Origin: JACRPH01 sp041665465 | Lineage (GTDB): Archaea; Nanobdellota; Nanobdellia; Woesearchaeales; GW2011-AR9 | NCBI GenBank assembly: GCA_041665465.1 | Contig: JBAYIU010000001.1 | Location: 620,001-684,000 of the forward strand | Reading direction: 5' to 3' | DNA length: 64,000 bases | In this document: positions 42,582-50,908 of the stretch, piece by piece | How the letters are laid out: every line of letters starts with the position of its first letter | Numbering within the stretch: position 1 is the stretch's first letter | Made by a program: the position numbers and the translations under genes | Notes under the pieces: model-generated | The model's database searches: none | What the model was told of the DNA's origin: nothing | Seen by the model: the letters and a program-made list of their open reading frames with translations, nothing else

Positions 42582-44072
42582 ATGGAACGTTCAACCAAAT
42601 ACTGGCTGATAGGAATATTTGTGTTCACCCTAGTGGTTAGATTAATCTTAGCTTTCCTTATTCCTAATTTAACTTACGATTCTTACTTTGATCTAAGGCA
42701 GGTTCAGAATATCCATGACACTGGAATACCGCTTTACAATGACCCCTTATCTTATGGGGGAAGGGAATATTTCTTCTTACCTTTCTTCCATTATCTAATG
42801 GCGGGATTCTCATTCCTCCTACCTTTAGAATTAGTAGCTAAACTGCTTCCGAACATTTTACTGGCCAGCTTAACGATTATCGTTTTCTTGATAGCAAGAA
42901 AAATTACTGGAAATGATCGAGCATCATTAATATCTGCGGGAATCGCGGGATTTCTTCCAGCACTTTTCTTAACTAACAATTTCAGCGTAGAAACTCTTCT
43001 TCTCCCAGGATTATTTTTTGCAATCTATTGTTTTATGAATATAACAAACCCCACTTATCTTAACCTTTATCTGCTCTCGTTCGTCTTTCTTTCCCTAACC
43101 AGCCCAGCTACGGTCTTATTGATAATTGGTCTAGGATTATATCTTCTGTTATCATATACTGAAAACAATAAGATTAAGATAGAAGAAAAAGAAGTCTTAT
43201 TATTCTCGTTATTCTTATACTTATGGATTCAACTATTATTCTTTAAAAAGATCTTTATTAGTGAGGGAATTAATTTTGTATGGCAGAACATCCCCTCACA
43301 GATCTTATTAGAATATTTGCCTCATTTATCGGTGATTAAAGCTATCGGAATGATTAGTGTTATTCCTTTTTTGGTAGGAATAATAGTAGTGTACCGTTCG
43401 TTGTTTAAAGTTAAGAACCGGCATATTTATTTGTTAATCAGTTTAGTAATCGCTGCCACTTCTCTTTCTTGGTTAAGAGTAATTCGTTTTGAGATCTCTT
43501 TAACCTTTTTTGGGATAACTCTGAGTATATTGTTTGCTTCTTTTTATCAAGATTTGATACAATACGTTGAAAAGACTAAAGTGATTTGGATTAGAAAGTT
43601 CCTTCTCTTAATAACCTTATCTTTATTAGCATTAACTATGCTTCCATTAAGTTTCAGCACTGCTTGGACCCAGATTACCCCTACCAATTCTGAGATAAAT
43701 GCATTTAAATGGTTAGCTCAAAATACTCCTCCTGGGTCTGGAGTAGCCTCCTTATTAGAAGAGGGAGGATTAGTGACTTACTATGGAAATAGAGTTAATG
43801 TAATGGATCAACAGTTCACTTTTGTACCAAACATTGAGAAAAGGTTTAACGATCTGCATGCATTGTACAACACTAAATTTCAAACGGTGGCTTTAAGGAG
43901 TTTAGATCAATACGGCTTACAGTATCTAATGCTTACTCCCACTGCTAAAAATAAGTATCAGATTAGGAATTTTAATTATCTTACCCCCGAATGCTTTAAG
44001 AAAGTTTATGATGACCAAGTGAAGATTTATTTGGTACGATGTTCATTAAAGGAGAGGTCATTAAATGAATAA
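42582..44072 (+). CDS. GT-C fold membrane glycosyltransferase or flippase-like protein
   Basis: A 496-residue protein with about 10-12 membrane segments in the first 370 residues. An early loop Asp-Ser-Tyr (TYDSYFDLRQVQ, about 32-43), in the place of the catalytic aspartate of STT3/PMT enzymes, follows the first segment. The C-terminal 120 residues are soluble and outside (AFKWLAQNTPPGSGVASLLE). It resembles a distant AglB-like protein but lacks a WWD motif. It is the first gene of a tightly packed glycan operon; the next start overlaps its end by eight bases. Confidence 0.75.
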   Translation: MERSTKYWLIGIFVFTLVVRLILAFLIPNLTYDSYFDLRQVQNIHDTGIPLYNDPLSYGGREYFFLPFFHYLMAGFSFLLPLELVAKLLPNILLASLTIIVFLIARKITGNDRASLISAGIAGFLPALFLTNNFSVETLLLPGLFFAIYCFMNITNPTYLNLYLLSFVFLSLTSPATVLLIIGLGLYLLLSYTENNKIKIEEKEVLLFSLFLYLWIQLLFFKKIFISEGINFVWQNIPSQILLEYLPHLSVIKAIGMISVIPFLVGIIVVYRSLFKVKNRHIYLLISLVIAATSLSWLRVIRFEISLTFFGITLSILFASFYQDLIQYVEKTKVIWIRKFLLLITLSLLALTMLPLSFSTAWTQITPTNSEINAFKWLAQNTPPGSGVASLLEEGGLVTYYGNRVNVMDQQFTFVPNIEKRFNDLHALYNTKFQTVALRSLDQYGLQYLMLTPTAKNKYQIRNFNYLTPECFKKVYDDQVKIYLVRCSLKERSLNE

Positions 44073-45447
44073 GTTAGAAGAACATGTTGTAAGGTATCAG
44101 AATATTTACTTATTCTTGATTTTGGTCTTGGTGTTAACTCTTCCTCTTATCTCGAGAGCATGGAATTCACAACCTCTTATTATAGGACAAGAAAGTTATT
44201 ATCATCTTTCTCAGGCTCAGGACTATTCTTGGAGAGAATTCTATTATTACCCCTTACACATATTGGAATCGTTGCACTCAGAACCACTTTTGTTAGGAAT
44301 CCAGTTTTTGCTAGCTCTATTATGTTTAGGATTAGGATTATCACTTCTTAAAAGAGGACAATTTAATACTCCTACCACACCAATCTTAGTTTTATTTCTA
44401 ATTCTATCTCCTGCATTTATTTTTACCTTTCTCTCTATCTCCGCTTATTCAATATACTTTTTCTTTTATCTGTTAGGATTTTGGTTAATAACTCAAGATC
44501 AACAAAAAGTCCGTTATCTAAGTTTAATTCCTTTTGCCTTGACCACCTTAACAGATTTTGGCTCTTCTTTGTTCACCCTTCTGTCTTTAGGGACTTATTA
44601 CTGGTACACTAAATCTCAGAGTATTGAACATAGGAAAATGGTACAAGTTACCTTAATCACTACCGCAGGGGTTACTCTGTTAGGATTATTCTTATTCAAT
44701 GCACCTCTTTCCCTAGGGCCTTTTTATCCAGGGAATTCTGTTTCAGAATTAATATCCGACTTGGGAAGTTTAAGCGGGGTACCTTTCTTTGTGTTTTTGT
44801 TAGGATTATTTGGGGCAGGAAGTGTCTGGAAAGATAGGAATATTCTTTGGATGTATTCCTTCTTACCTTTAACCATATTATTGTATATTTTAAATTCGCA
44901 TTACATCTTTCTCCTTTCTTTAACTTTAATCTTTTTCGCGGCTCAGGGGTACCAAAAAATATTTTCAAACTTCTGGTCGTTAGAAACACTGAGAAAGTTC
45001 ACCTTGATGTTAGTTTTATTGGGATTATTATTTTCTATAATTAGTTTTACCAACCGCCTCAGTGAGGTTGGCCCTAGTGCCGATGATCGGGAAGCTCTTA
45101 CTTGGATTAAAGAAAACATACCAGAAGAAACACAAAATAAGGGAATATTTTCCTTGCCGGAAGAAAGTTATTATATCAAATACTTCACCCAAATCCAACC
45201 ATTCTATGAGTATCATCTTTATAGTAACTTTCAAGATCGAGTAAATATAACTAATAGAATATTAGCGTCAAGTTATATTTCTACAACTTTTCCGTTATTG
45301 GAAGATAATTCTCTAACCATGATTTACATCTCAAGTAAAATGCGCCAAAGGTATTCTGAAGAAGAAGGATTATTGTATGTATTAAAAAACGAAAGATTTA
45401 AAATGGTTCATTCTAACGACAATAATCAAGTGTGGATGTTTAATTAG
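44065..45447 (+). CDS. GT-C fold membrane protein, paralogue-like partner
   Basis: The 460-residue protein has the same plan as its upstream neighbour: about ten membrane segments, then an outside C-terminal part (EALTWIKENIPEETQNKG, about 345-362). The early loop lacks a clear catalytic acidic pair, so it may be an inactive partner. Overlap with the upstream gene by eight bases indicates translational coupling and perhaps a complex. It has no WWD motif and no recognised exact family. Confidence 0.68.
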   Translation: MNKLEEHVVRYQNIYLFLILVLVLTLPLISRAWNSQPLIIGQESYYHLSQAQDYSWREFYYYPLHILESLHSEPLLLGIQFLLALLCLGLGLSLLKRGQFNTPTTPILVLFLILSPAFIFTFLSISAYSIYFFFYLLGFWLITQDQQKVRYLSLIPFALTTLTDFGSSLFTLLSLGTYYWYTKSQSIEHRKMVQVTLITTAGVTLLGLFLFNAPLSLGPFYPGNSVSELISDLGSLSGVPFFVFLLGLFGAGSVWKDRNILWMYSFLPLTILLYILNSHYIFLLSLTLIFFAAQGYQKIFSNFWSLETLRKFTLMLVLLGLLFSIISFTNRLSEVGPSADDREALTWIKENIPEETQNKGIFSLPEESYYIKYFTQIQPFYEYHLYSNFQDRVNITNRILASSYISTTFPLLEDNSLTMIYISSKMRQRYSEEEGLLYVLKNERFKMVHSNDNNQVWMFN

Positions 45448-45476
45448 TTAACCTTAGTGAGGAAAATTAACACCAA

Positions 45477-46751
45477 ATGGACATAGTGATAAATATTATT
45501 CTTTGGATCGCCTATTTTTTCTCCTTATACTTCACAGTTTTTCTATTATTGGTCTATCTTGACCAAAAATCTAATTTTAAGGAAGAGAATTCTTCCACAA
45601 ACATAACCAAGCACCCCTTGGTGACAATCATCGTTCCAGCGTATAATGAACAAAACACTATTCTTAAAACCTTAGAATCGATTCACCAACTAGATTATCC
45701 TCGAGAGAAAATAGAAGTGATTGTTGTTAATGATGGTTCTAAAGATAACACTGAACAAACCGTTAAAGGATATATTAAAGACAAGCCGCATTTCCGATTG
45801 TTGTCCCATTCTAATCGAGGAAAGGCAGCGTCAATGAACCGAGCATTAGAACTCGCGAAAGGAGAATTTTTTGCTTGTTTAGATGCCGATTCTTTCGTTG
45901 AACCATTAACTCTTCGTAAGATGTTATCTATTTATGAGCAAGATAAAGACAACACTCTGGCCATAGTTACACCGGCCATGAAAGTATACCAACCAAAAAA
46001 TCTACTCCAGAAAGTACAATGGTTAGAATATAATGTAATCATCCTTATCGCCCGGTTATCTAGTTACTTAGATTGCTTATACGTCGCCCCTGGCCCATTT
46101 TCTCTTTACCGCACACCTATTATTAGGGAAGTGGGAGGATTTAAAGAAGGCCATATTACCGAAGATCAAGAAATAGCTTATCGCGTTCAGGAACATCATT
46201 ATTTAATCAAACAATGTCCAGAAGGTTTTGTATATACCACTGCACCAAAAGACCTATACCCATTTTATCGTCAACGTCGACGCTGGTATTTAGGTAGTAT
46301 GATTTGCGTATATCAATATAAAAAAATGGTAGGGAACAAAAGATATGGAGATTTTGGGTTAATGCAGATGATAAAAAATGTCCTGGGATTTATTCTTTCT
46401 GTTACTGGGATAACCATTGCCGCTTATTTTCTATTAAGACCTTTATTCAATTGGATCAAAGAGATGAGTTTAGTAAAATTCAACCTTCTTCCCTATCTGC
46501 TTAGCTTAAGAATAAGGTTTACTTTTATGGACTTCTTGCTCACTGATTTCCGTAAGGGTTTTGTGGTAATGTTTTTATTTATTATAGGGATGTTATTCTT
46601 TTACTGGTCACATAAAAATGCTCAAGAAAAGATAATGACTTTTGGATGGATCCCTTTGATCCCTTATTTCGCTTTTTATTATACTCTAAAAGGGATAATC
46701 TTATTAATCTGTATGTTTGAATTTGTGCGGGGAAAGAAAATACGATGGTAG
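45477..46751 (+). CDS. Processive-type family 2 glycosyltransferase
   Basis: A 424-residue membrane enzyme with one or two N-terminal segments. The GT2 catalytic domain has VTIIVPAYNEQNTILKTLES, VVNDGSKDN, CLDADSF (the DxD, about 136), a TEDQEIAYR acid-base motif and QRRRW (QxxRW, about 265-269). Three or four C-terminal membrane segments follow. The DxD, TED and QxxRW set marks polysaccharide-making enzymes such as cellulose or hyaluronan synthases. It probably extends a surface polysaccharide. GAGG lies about 20 bases upstream of its ATG. Confidence 0.88.
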   Translation: MDIVINIILWIAYFFSLYFTVFLLLVYLDQKSNFKEENSSTNITKHPLVTIIVPAYNEQNTILKTLESIHQLDYPREKIEVIVVNDGSKDNTEQTVKGYIKDKPHFRLLSHSNRGKAASMNRALELAKGEFFACLDADSFVEPLTLRKMLSIYEQDKDNTLAIVTPAMKVYQPKNLLQKVQWLEYNVIILIARLSSYLDCLYVAPGPFSLYRTPIIREVGGFKEGHITEDQEIAYRVQEHHYLIKQCPEGFVYTTAPKDLYPFYRQRRRWYLGSMICVYQYKKMVGNKRYGDFGLMQMIKNVLGFILSVTGITIAAYFLLRPLFNWIKEMSLVKFNLLPYLLSLRIRFTFMDFLLTDFRKGFVVMFLFIIGMLFFYWSHKNAQEKIMTFGWIPLIPYFAFYYTLKGIILLICMFEFVRGKKIRW

Positions 46752-47515
46752 AAACTAAGAAAGAGAAGGAATTGGGAGAAGAGAATAAAAGAGAAAATAC
46801 TCGTAAGATTAGTACCGATAAGTATATTGTGGCGGGAATAATCACCATCTTAATCTTCGGATTAGGGATAACCTTAGGGATAATTCTTGATGATTATCGT
46901 TATAAAGTGATAGAAGAAGTAAATATGGAACAAGAAGTTAAATATCTCAGCTTACAATCGCAATATCTTTATTTAACCGCTTTTGACAATTATGATAACT
47001 GTCCGATAATCTCTGGAGCATTAAAGAATACGGTAGAAGATCTTTCTGATTCTCTTAGTGAAGTGATCGCTTCAGAAGAAGGGAAAAGCGGCCCAAATAC
47101 CAGAAATGACATAATCACTCGTCGTTATTTATTAGACAACTTAAGATATTGGTTATTAGCTAAGGAAAGTAAGGAACGATGTAATCTAGATATTGTACCC
47201 ATCTTATATTTCTACTCCTCCGAATGCCCTTCTTGTCCTAACCAGGGAACAATCTTAACTTACTTCAAAAAGGTATTTGGAGAACAGGTATTAGTATTTC
47301 CCATAAATCTAGACTTTCGAGACCAAGAAACGATGGTGGAAATAGTTGTTTCTCAGTTTAATGTGACAAGATATCCAACTGTGGTTATAGATAATAACAA
47401 GTATGAGGGAGTAGTATTAAGAGATCAACTGCAAAAGATTATTTGTAACTCACTTCGTTCATCACCACAATGTGTAGCTACAGAGGATACCACTCAAAAT
47501 GCAGTTACTGGTTAG
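46745..47515 (+). CDS. Membrane-anchored thioredoxin-like protein
   Basis: This 256-residue protein has a charged N-terminal tail, one membrane segment (about 29-49) and a helical region. A thioredoxin-like domain (about 150-245) carries YSSECPSCPNQ with a CPSC pair and a cis-Pro YPTVV strand. The orientation puts the active site outside the cell, so it may form or rearrange disulfides in secreted proteins. It overlaps the upstream GT2 gene by seven bases and the downstream GT39-like gene by 17, so it is part of the glycan operon. Confidence 0.82.
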   Translation: MVETKKEKELGEENKRENTRKISTDKYIVAGIITILIFGLGITLGIILDDYRYKVIEEVNMEQEVKYLSLQSQYLYLTAFDNYDNCPIISGALKNTVEDLSDSLSEVIASEEGKSGPNTRNDIITRRYLLDNLRYWLLAKESKERCNLDIVPILYFYSSECPSCPNQGTILTYFKKVFGEQVLVFPINLDFRDQETMVEIVVSQFNVTRYPTVVIDNNKYEGVVLRDQLQKIICNSLRSSPQCVATEDTTQNAVTG

Positions 47516-48938
47516 GATTAGAGAAAAGATAAAAGAACTTATTTTAACTTACCCCTTAGGATTAATCTTAATTTTAAGTCTCTTAATTAGAGTTGGATAC
47601 TTATTATTAAATTACCCCCTGTGGTGGGACTCCCATATCTATTTTGGAATGGGAAAATATATGTTCTCTGGAGGAGAGGTGGGCATTTGGGAGAGTTTTC
47701 GACCATTAATCCACCCTTTTATTTTGGGAGTTTTTTGGAAGATAGGGGTTAATGTTATACTTATTGGGAAAATACTAGATCTAACCTTTTCTCTTCTTTC
47801 GATATATTTAGTATACAAAATTAGCGAGAAAATTTACACTAAAGAAGCAGGTCTATTCGCTTCTGCACTTTTTTCTTTTACTTCGGTATTTATTATATTT
47901 ACGGGTTTGGTTTTGACCGAACCCCTAGCTTTACTATTTGGTTTGTTGGGAATCTATTTCTTCTTGAAACCGAGTAAGAAGATTTATCTCTATCTAACGG
48001 GATTGTTTCTGGGACTATCTTTTCTAACTAAATTCCCACAAGGAGCATTATTTTTGGGAACCATAATGGTAATATTGATCTACCGAGAAGAACTAAAGGC
48101 TAAGGTAAATTATGCTTTTTGGGTTTGTGTCGGATTCTTAACCCTTATTATACCCTATCTGCTTCTGAATTATTTTTTATACCACAATCCGTTTACTCCC
48201 TTCTTATTCGGATCAGAAATAATGACCACTTCTACTTGGGCGTATGGTTCAGGATGGACCTATTATCTCATCAACTTTTTTGGCAAGAATCCATTATATT
48301 TATTGATCTTTCCCGCAGCCTATTTGTGGGTAAGATCTAAAAAATGGAAAAATAAACAAGAATCGCTAATGGTCATAATAATTCTGATTTTTATGGCTTA
48401 TTTCCTTTATCTTCCTAGAAAAGAAGTAAGGTACATGATTTTTGCTCTTCCGTTCTTGGCAATAGTGATTGGCGGATTCATAGCACAACAATATTATAAT
48501 ATACTAAATTCTTCTAAGAAACTTATCAAAAAAAAAGCATTCTTAACGTTATTTGTTCTTCTATTGCTACTCCCACTTCCCACTTCTCTTCATATTGAGA
48601 GGATGCCCACTTTTGAAAAAGAGATATCGCAAGTTATTTCAGAAAGAGGAATTAATGAGACTATCCTAACTTCTGATCCCTCTTTTGTATCCTTCCTAGA
48701 CTTACCAGTTATAACCTTGGGAGGGATGGAATTTGCTCCGAAGACTTATTTCCAACAGAAGGGAAAATATCAATTATTATTCATTAACGATTGTGATTTG
48801 GATTGTTCTCCCGATGATAGAATCTGTACCCTGAACCGAAATCAATTACTTAAAGAGGTTTATACTGAAAATGAAGTCTATCATCAAACTTTGTTTAAGA
48901 ACTGTACTTATTCCCTCTTGTTACCAAAAAACAATTAA
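47499..48938 (+). CDS. GT39/PMT-like dolichyl-phosphate glycosyltransferase
   Basis: A 479-residue protein with about 11 membrane segments. The first outside loop has WWDSHIYFGMGKYMF with an acidic residue (Asp near 44) at the place of the catalytic aspartate of PMT-like enzymes, and LTEPLALLFGLLG lies later. The C-terminal 90 residues are outside. These enzymes move a sugar from a polyprenyl phosphate donor onto protein or glycan. It overlaps the thioredoxin-like gene by 17 bases. Confidence 0.82.
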   Translation: MQLLVRIREKIKELILTYPLGLILILSLLIRVGYLLLNYPLWWDSHIYFGMGKYMFSGGEVGIWESFRPLIHPFILGVFWKIGVNVILIGKILDLTFSLLSIYLVYKISEKIYTKEAGLFASALFSFTSVFIIFTGLVLTEPLALLFGLLGIYFFLKPSKKIYLYLTGLFLGLSFLTKFPQGALFLGTIMVILIYREELKAKVNYAFWVCVGFLTLIIPYLLLNYFLYHNPFTPFLFGSEIMTTSTWAYGSGWTYYLINFFGKNPLYLLIFPAAYLWVRSKKWKNKQESLMVIIILIFMAYFLYLPRKEVRYMIFALPFLAIVIGGFIAQQYYNILNSSKKLIKKKAFLTLFVLLLLLPLPTSLHIERMPTFEKEISQVISERGINETILTSDPSFVSFLDLPVITLGGMEFAPKTYFQQKGKYQLLFINDCDLDCSPDDRICTLNRNQLLKEVYTENEVYHQTLFKNCTYSLLLPKNN

Positions 48939-48965
48939 ACCCAAACAATATCACTTGTTAATCAT

Positions 48966-49835
48966 ATGACTAAGATAAAGGAATTACTTGATTTGATCCG
49001 GGTAAGACAATGGTATAAGAATATAGTTATATTTTTACCAATCTTCTTTGTAACTGGGATGTCTAATTGGAATTACCTTTATTTAACCGCAATAGGGTTC
49101 GTATCTTTGTGTCTCCTTTCTTCGGGGAATTATATCATAAATGATTTGGTTGATTTAAGAAAAGATCAACTACACCCCGAGAAAAAGAATCGACCTTTAG
49201 CTAATGGTAAGATTAGCAAACTGACAGCGGTCTTACTAACTTTTCTATTATTAGCACTCTCCTTAATAGTTGGATTAACCTTACCCTTAGAATTTATATT
49301 CGTGTGGATTGCTCTTCTGACGTTAACCCAACTTTATACTTTCTGGCTTAAGGACATACTTTTTGCCGATATATTAACCATCTCTACCCTCTTTGTATTA
49401 AGAGCAGTAGCGGGAGCAGTTGCAATTAATGTAAAAATATCCCCTTGGTTGATCTTGTGTCCTTTTTTCCTAGCTTTATTTTTAGCAGTAGGAAAAAGAC
49501 ATTCTGATCTAATTCTATTAAAGGGAAAAGGTATTGGAACAAGAAAAGTTTTACAAGATTACACCGTAGAACTAACTAATTCTTTAATGGTCGTTTCCAC
49601 TACATTGTTGGTGATTTCATATGCTTTATACTCTTTTCTGAGCGAACATAAATATCTCTTGTTGACTCTTCCTTTTGCTTTGTTCACCATCTTTAGGTTT
49701 TATCACCTTATCCAAGGAGGTTCTGATCTTGCTCGTAATCCAGAAAAGATGATTAGAGATAAAAGCATGATTTTAGGGATGTTACTTTGGATTATCTCAA
49801 CCACAGTGTTAATTTACGGAGCAATTCAATGGTAA
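48966..49835 (+). CDS. UbiA-family polyprenyl-phosphate phosphoribosyltransferase (DPPR synthase-like)
   Basis: The 289-residue membrane protein has the DPPR-synthase pattern: LIRVRQWYKN near 11, GNYIINDLVDLRKDQLHPEK with an Asp-rich site (about 53-72), NRPLANGKIS, LAVGKRHSDL (about 176-185) and ARNPEKMIRDKSMILGMLLW near the end. These match Mycobacterium Rv3806c, which moves ribose 5-phosphate from PRPP onto decaprenyl phosphate, more than ubiquinone UbiA. The following gene encodes a PAP2 phosphatase, as in the mycobacterial pathway. The substrate is inferred. Confidence 0.88.
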   Translation: MTKIKELLDLIRVRQWYKNIVIFLPIFFVTGMSNWNYLYLTAIGFVSLCLLSSGNYIINDLVDLRKDQLHPEKKNRPLANGKISKLTAVLLTFLLLALSLIVGLTLPLEFIFVWIALLTLTQLYTFWLKDILFADILTISTLFVLRAVAGAVAINVKISPWLILCPFFLALFLAVGKRHSDLILLKGKGIGTRKVLQDYTVELTNSLMVVSTTLLVISYALYSFLSEHKYLLLTLPFALFTIFRFYHLIQGGSDLARNPEKMIRDKSMILGMLLWIISTTVLIYGAIQW

Positions 49836-50299
49836 AATACTATTTAGACAAATATTTAGGAATATTGTTTAGAGACATTACTACTTTTGGAGGAGCAGTG
49901 TTTTACGGGATGATCTTATTATTGTTAATCTTCCTAAAAGAATACCTCTTATGTTTAAAACTGGGAATTGGATTGATATTAATTCTAATAATTACCACTC
50001 TTGTTCGTATAATCTACTTTAAGGATCGGCCAAATAAGGAAGAACATCATAATTGGATAGAAAGAATAGATGCGTCTTCCTTTCCTAGTATGCATACTGC
50101 CAGAATCTTCTTTTTTGGATTGGTGATGAGCCAATTCTGGGATTATTCTTTAAATCTCACTATTCTTTTTCTAGTTGTATCTCTGAGTGTATCTTATTCT
50201 CGCATATTCCTTAAGAAACATGATTGGTGGGACTTATTAGGAGGACTGGTTTTAGGAGTAATTTCTTTTTGGATAATTACTTTCATCCACTTAATTTAA
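49829..50299 (+). CDS. Membrane PAP2-family phosphatase
   Basis: A 156-residue membrane protein with the PAP2 active-site triad: an R...RP segment (RIIYFKDRP, about 49-57), SFPSMHTA (about 77-84) and SRIFLKKHDWWD (about 117-128), which fits SRx5Hx3D exactly. The start at 49829 overlaps the UbiA stop (ATGGTAA) and has GGAG about seven bases upstream, so the two are coupled. With a DPPR synthase next to it, the likely reaction is removal of the 5-phosphate from polyprenyl phosphoryl ribose 5-phosphate. Recycling of polyprenyl pyrophosphate is the alternative. Confidence 0.88.
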   Translation: MVKYYLDKYLGILFRDITTFGGAVFYGMILLLLIFLKEYLLCLKLGIGLILILIITTLVRIIYFKDRPNKEEHHNWIERIDASSFPSMHTARIFFFGLVMSQFWDYSLNLTILFLVVSLSVSYSRIFLKKHDWWDLLGGLVLGVISFWIITFIHLI

Positions 50300-50760
50300 C
50301 TTCTCTTCTTTATCTTAATAAAATCACCCAGAGTTAAAGTATCGTCTCCCGGTCTTCGTTTATCCTGTTTAATCTCCTCGCCTTGTTCTTCCCTCATAAT
50401 TAAAGAAACATTCAATATTCTCTGTAAACGTTTAGCGGACTCGATATTGGGAGACATACTTCCAGATTCCCATTTAGAGGTAATACTTACTTTTTCATTT
50501 AAGAATCTGGCAAAGTCTTCTTGGTTCAATCCACGTTGTTCACGTGCTTCTTTGATTAAACGAGCATAATAAGGAACAACTTTTTCTTCCATTTCTTCTT
50601 TTTTAAATGAAGAATCTTTAGAGAAACGAGAACTAAATTGAGAGGATTTAGATTTAATAATACCATGCTTAGCACATAAAGGACATACTTTTAGTTCTAC
50701 TCCTTCTACTTCTGCTATTACTAGATTACCCTGTTTTCCGCACATTTCACATAAAGCCAT
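50296..50760 (-). CDS. mbf1: Multiprotein-bridging factor 1 homologue
   Basis: This 154-residue protein has an N-terminal zinc ribbon (CEMCGKQGNLV...CPLCAKHG, four Cys). A linker follows, then an HTH cro/C1-type domain (LIKEAREQRGLNQEDFARFL, about 68-87, then ITSKWESGSMSPNIESAKRL) and a basic C-terminal end. It matches archaeal MBF1, which joins transcription or ribosomes. The start at 50760 (MALCEMCGK) fits the family. It is convergent with the PAP2 gene (four-base overlap) and divergent from aglB. Confidence 0.93.
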   Translation of the reverse strand: MALCEMCGKQGNLVIAEVEGVELKVCPLCAKHGIIKSKSSQFSSRFSKDSSFKKEEMEEKVVPYYARLIKEAREQRGLNQEDFARFLNEKVSITSKWESGSMSPNIESAKRLQRILNVSLIMREEQGEEIKQDKRRPGDDTLTLGDFIKIKKRS

Positions 50761-50764
50761 AAAC

Positions 50765-50778
50765 AACTGGTTAAACCA
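50765..50778. promoter_or_regulatory. Inverted repeat before mbf1
   Basis: The sequence actggttaaaccaa contains tggtt-a-aacca, five-base arms round one base, just upstream of the mbf1 start and in the shared upstream region with aglB. It might be an operator for the HTH protein or another regulator, or chance in AT-rich DNA. Confidence 0.25.
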
Positions 50779-50908
50779 ACTAGTATTAAAATTTAACTGC
50801 TTTCAAGTATAGCTTTTGTTCATAATAAATATTACGTTGAAACCCCCATTACTTCATAATAAATTTTATAAAGGCCTCCCTTATTTTCGATTAAATGGGG
50901 TGTTTTTA

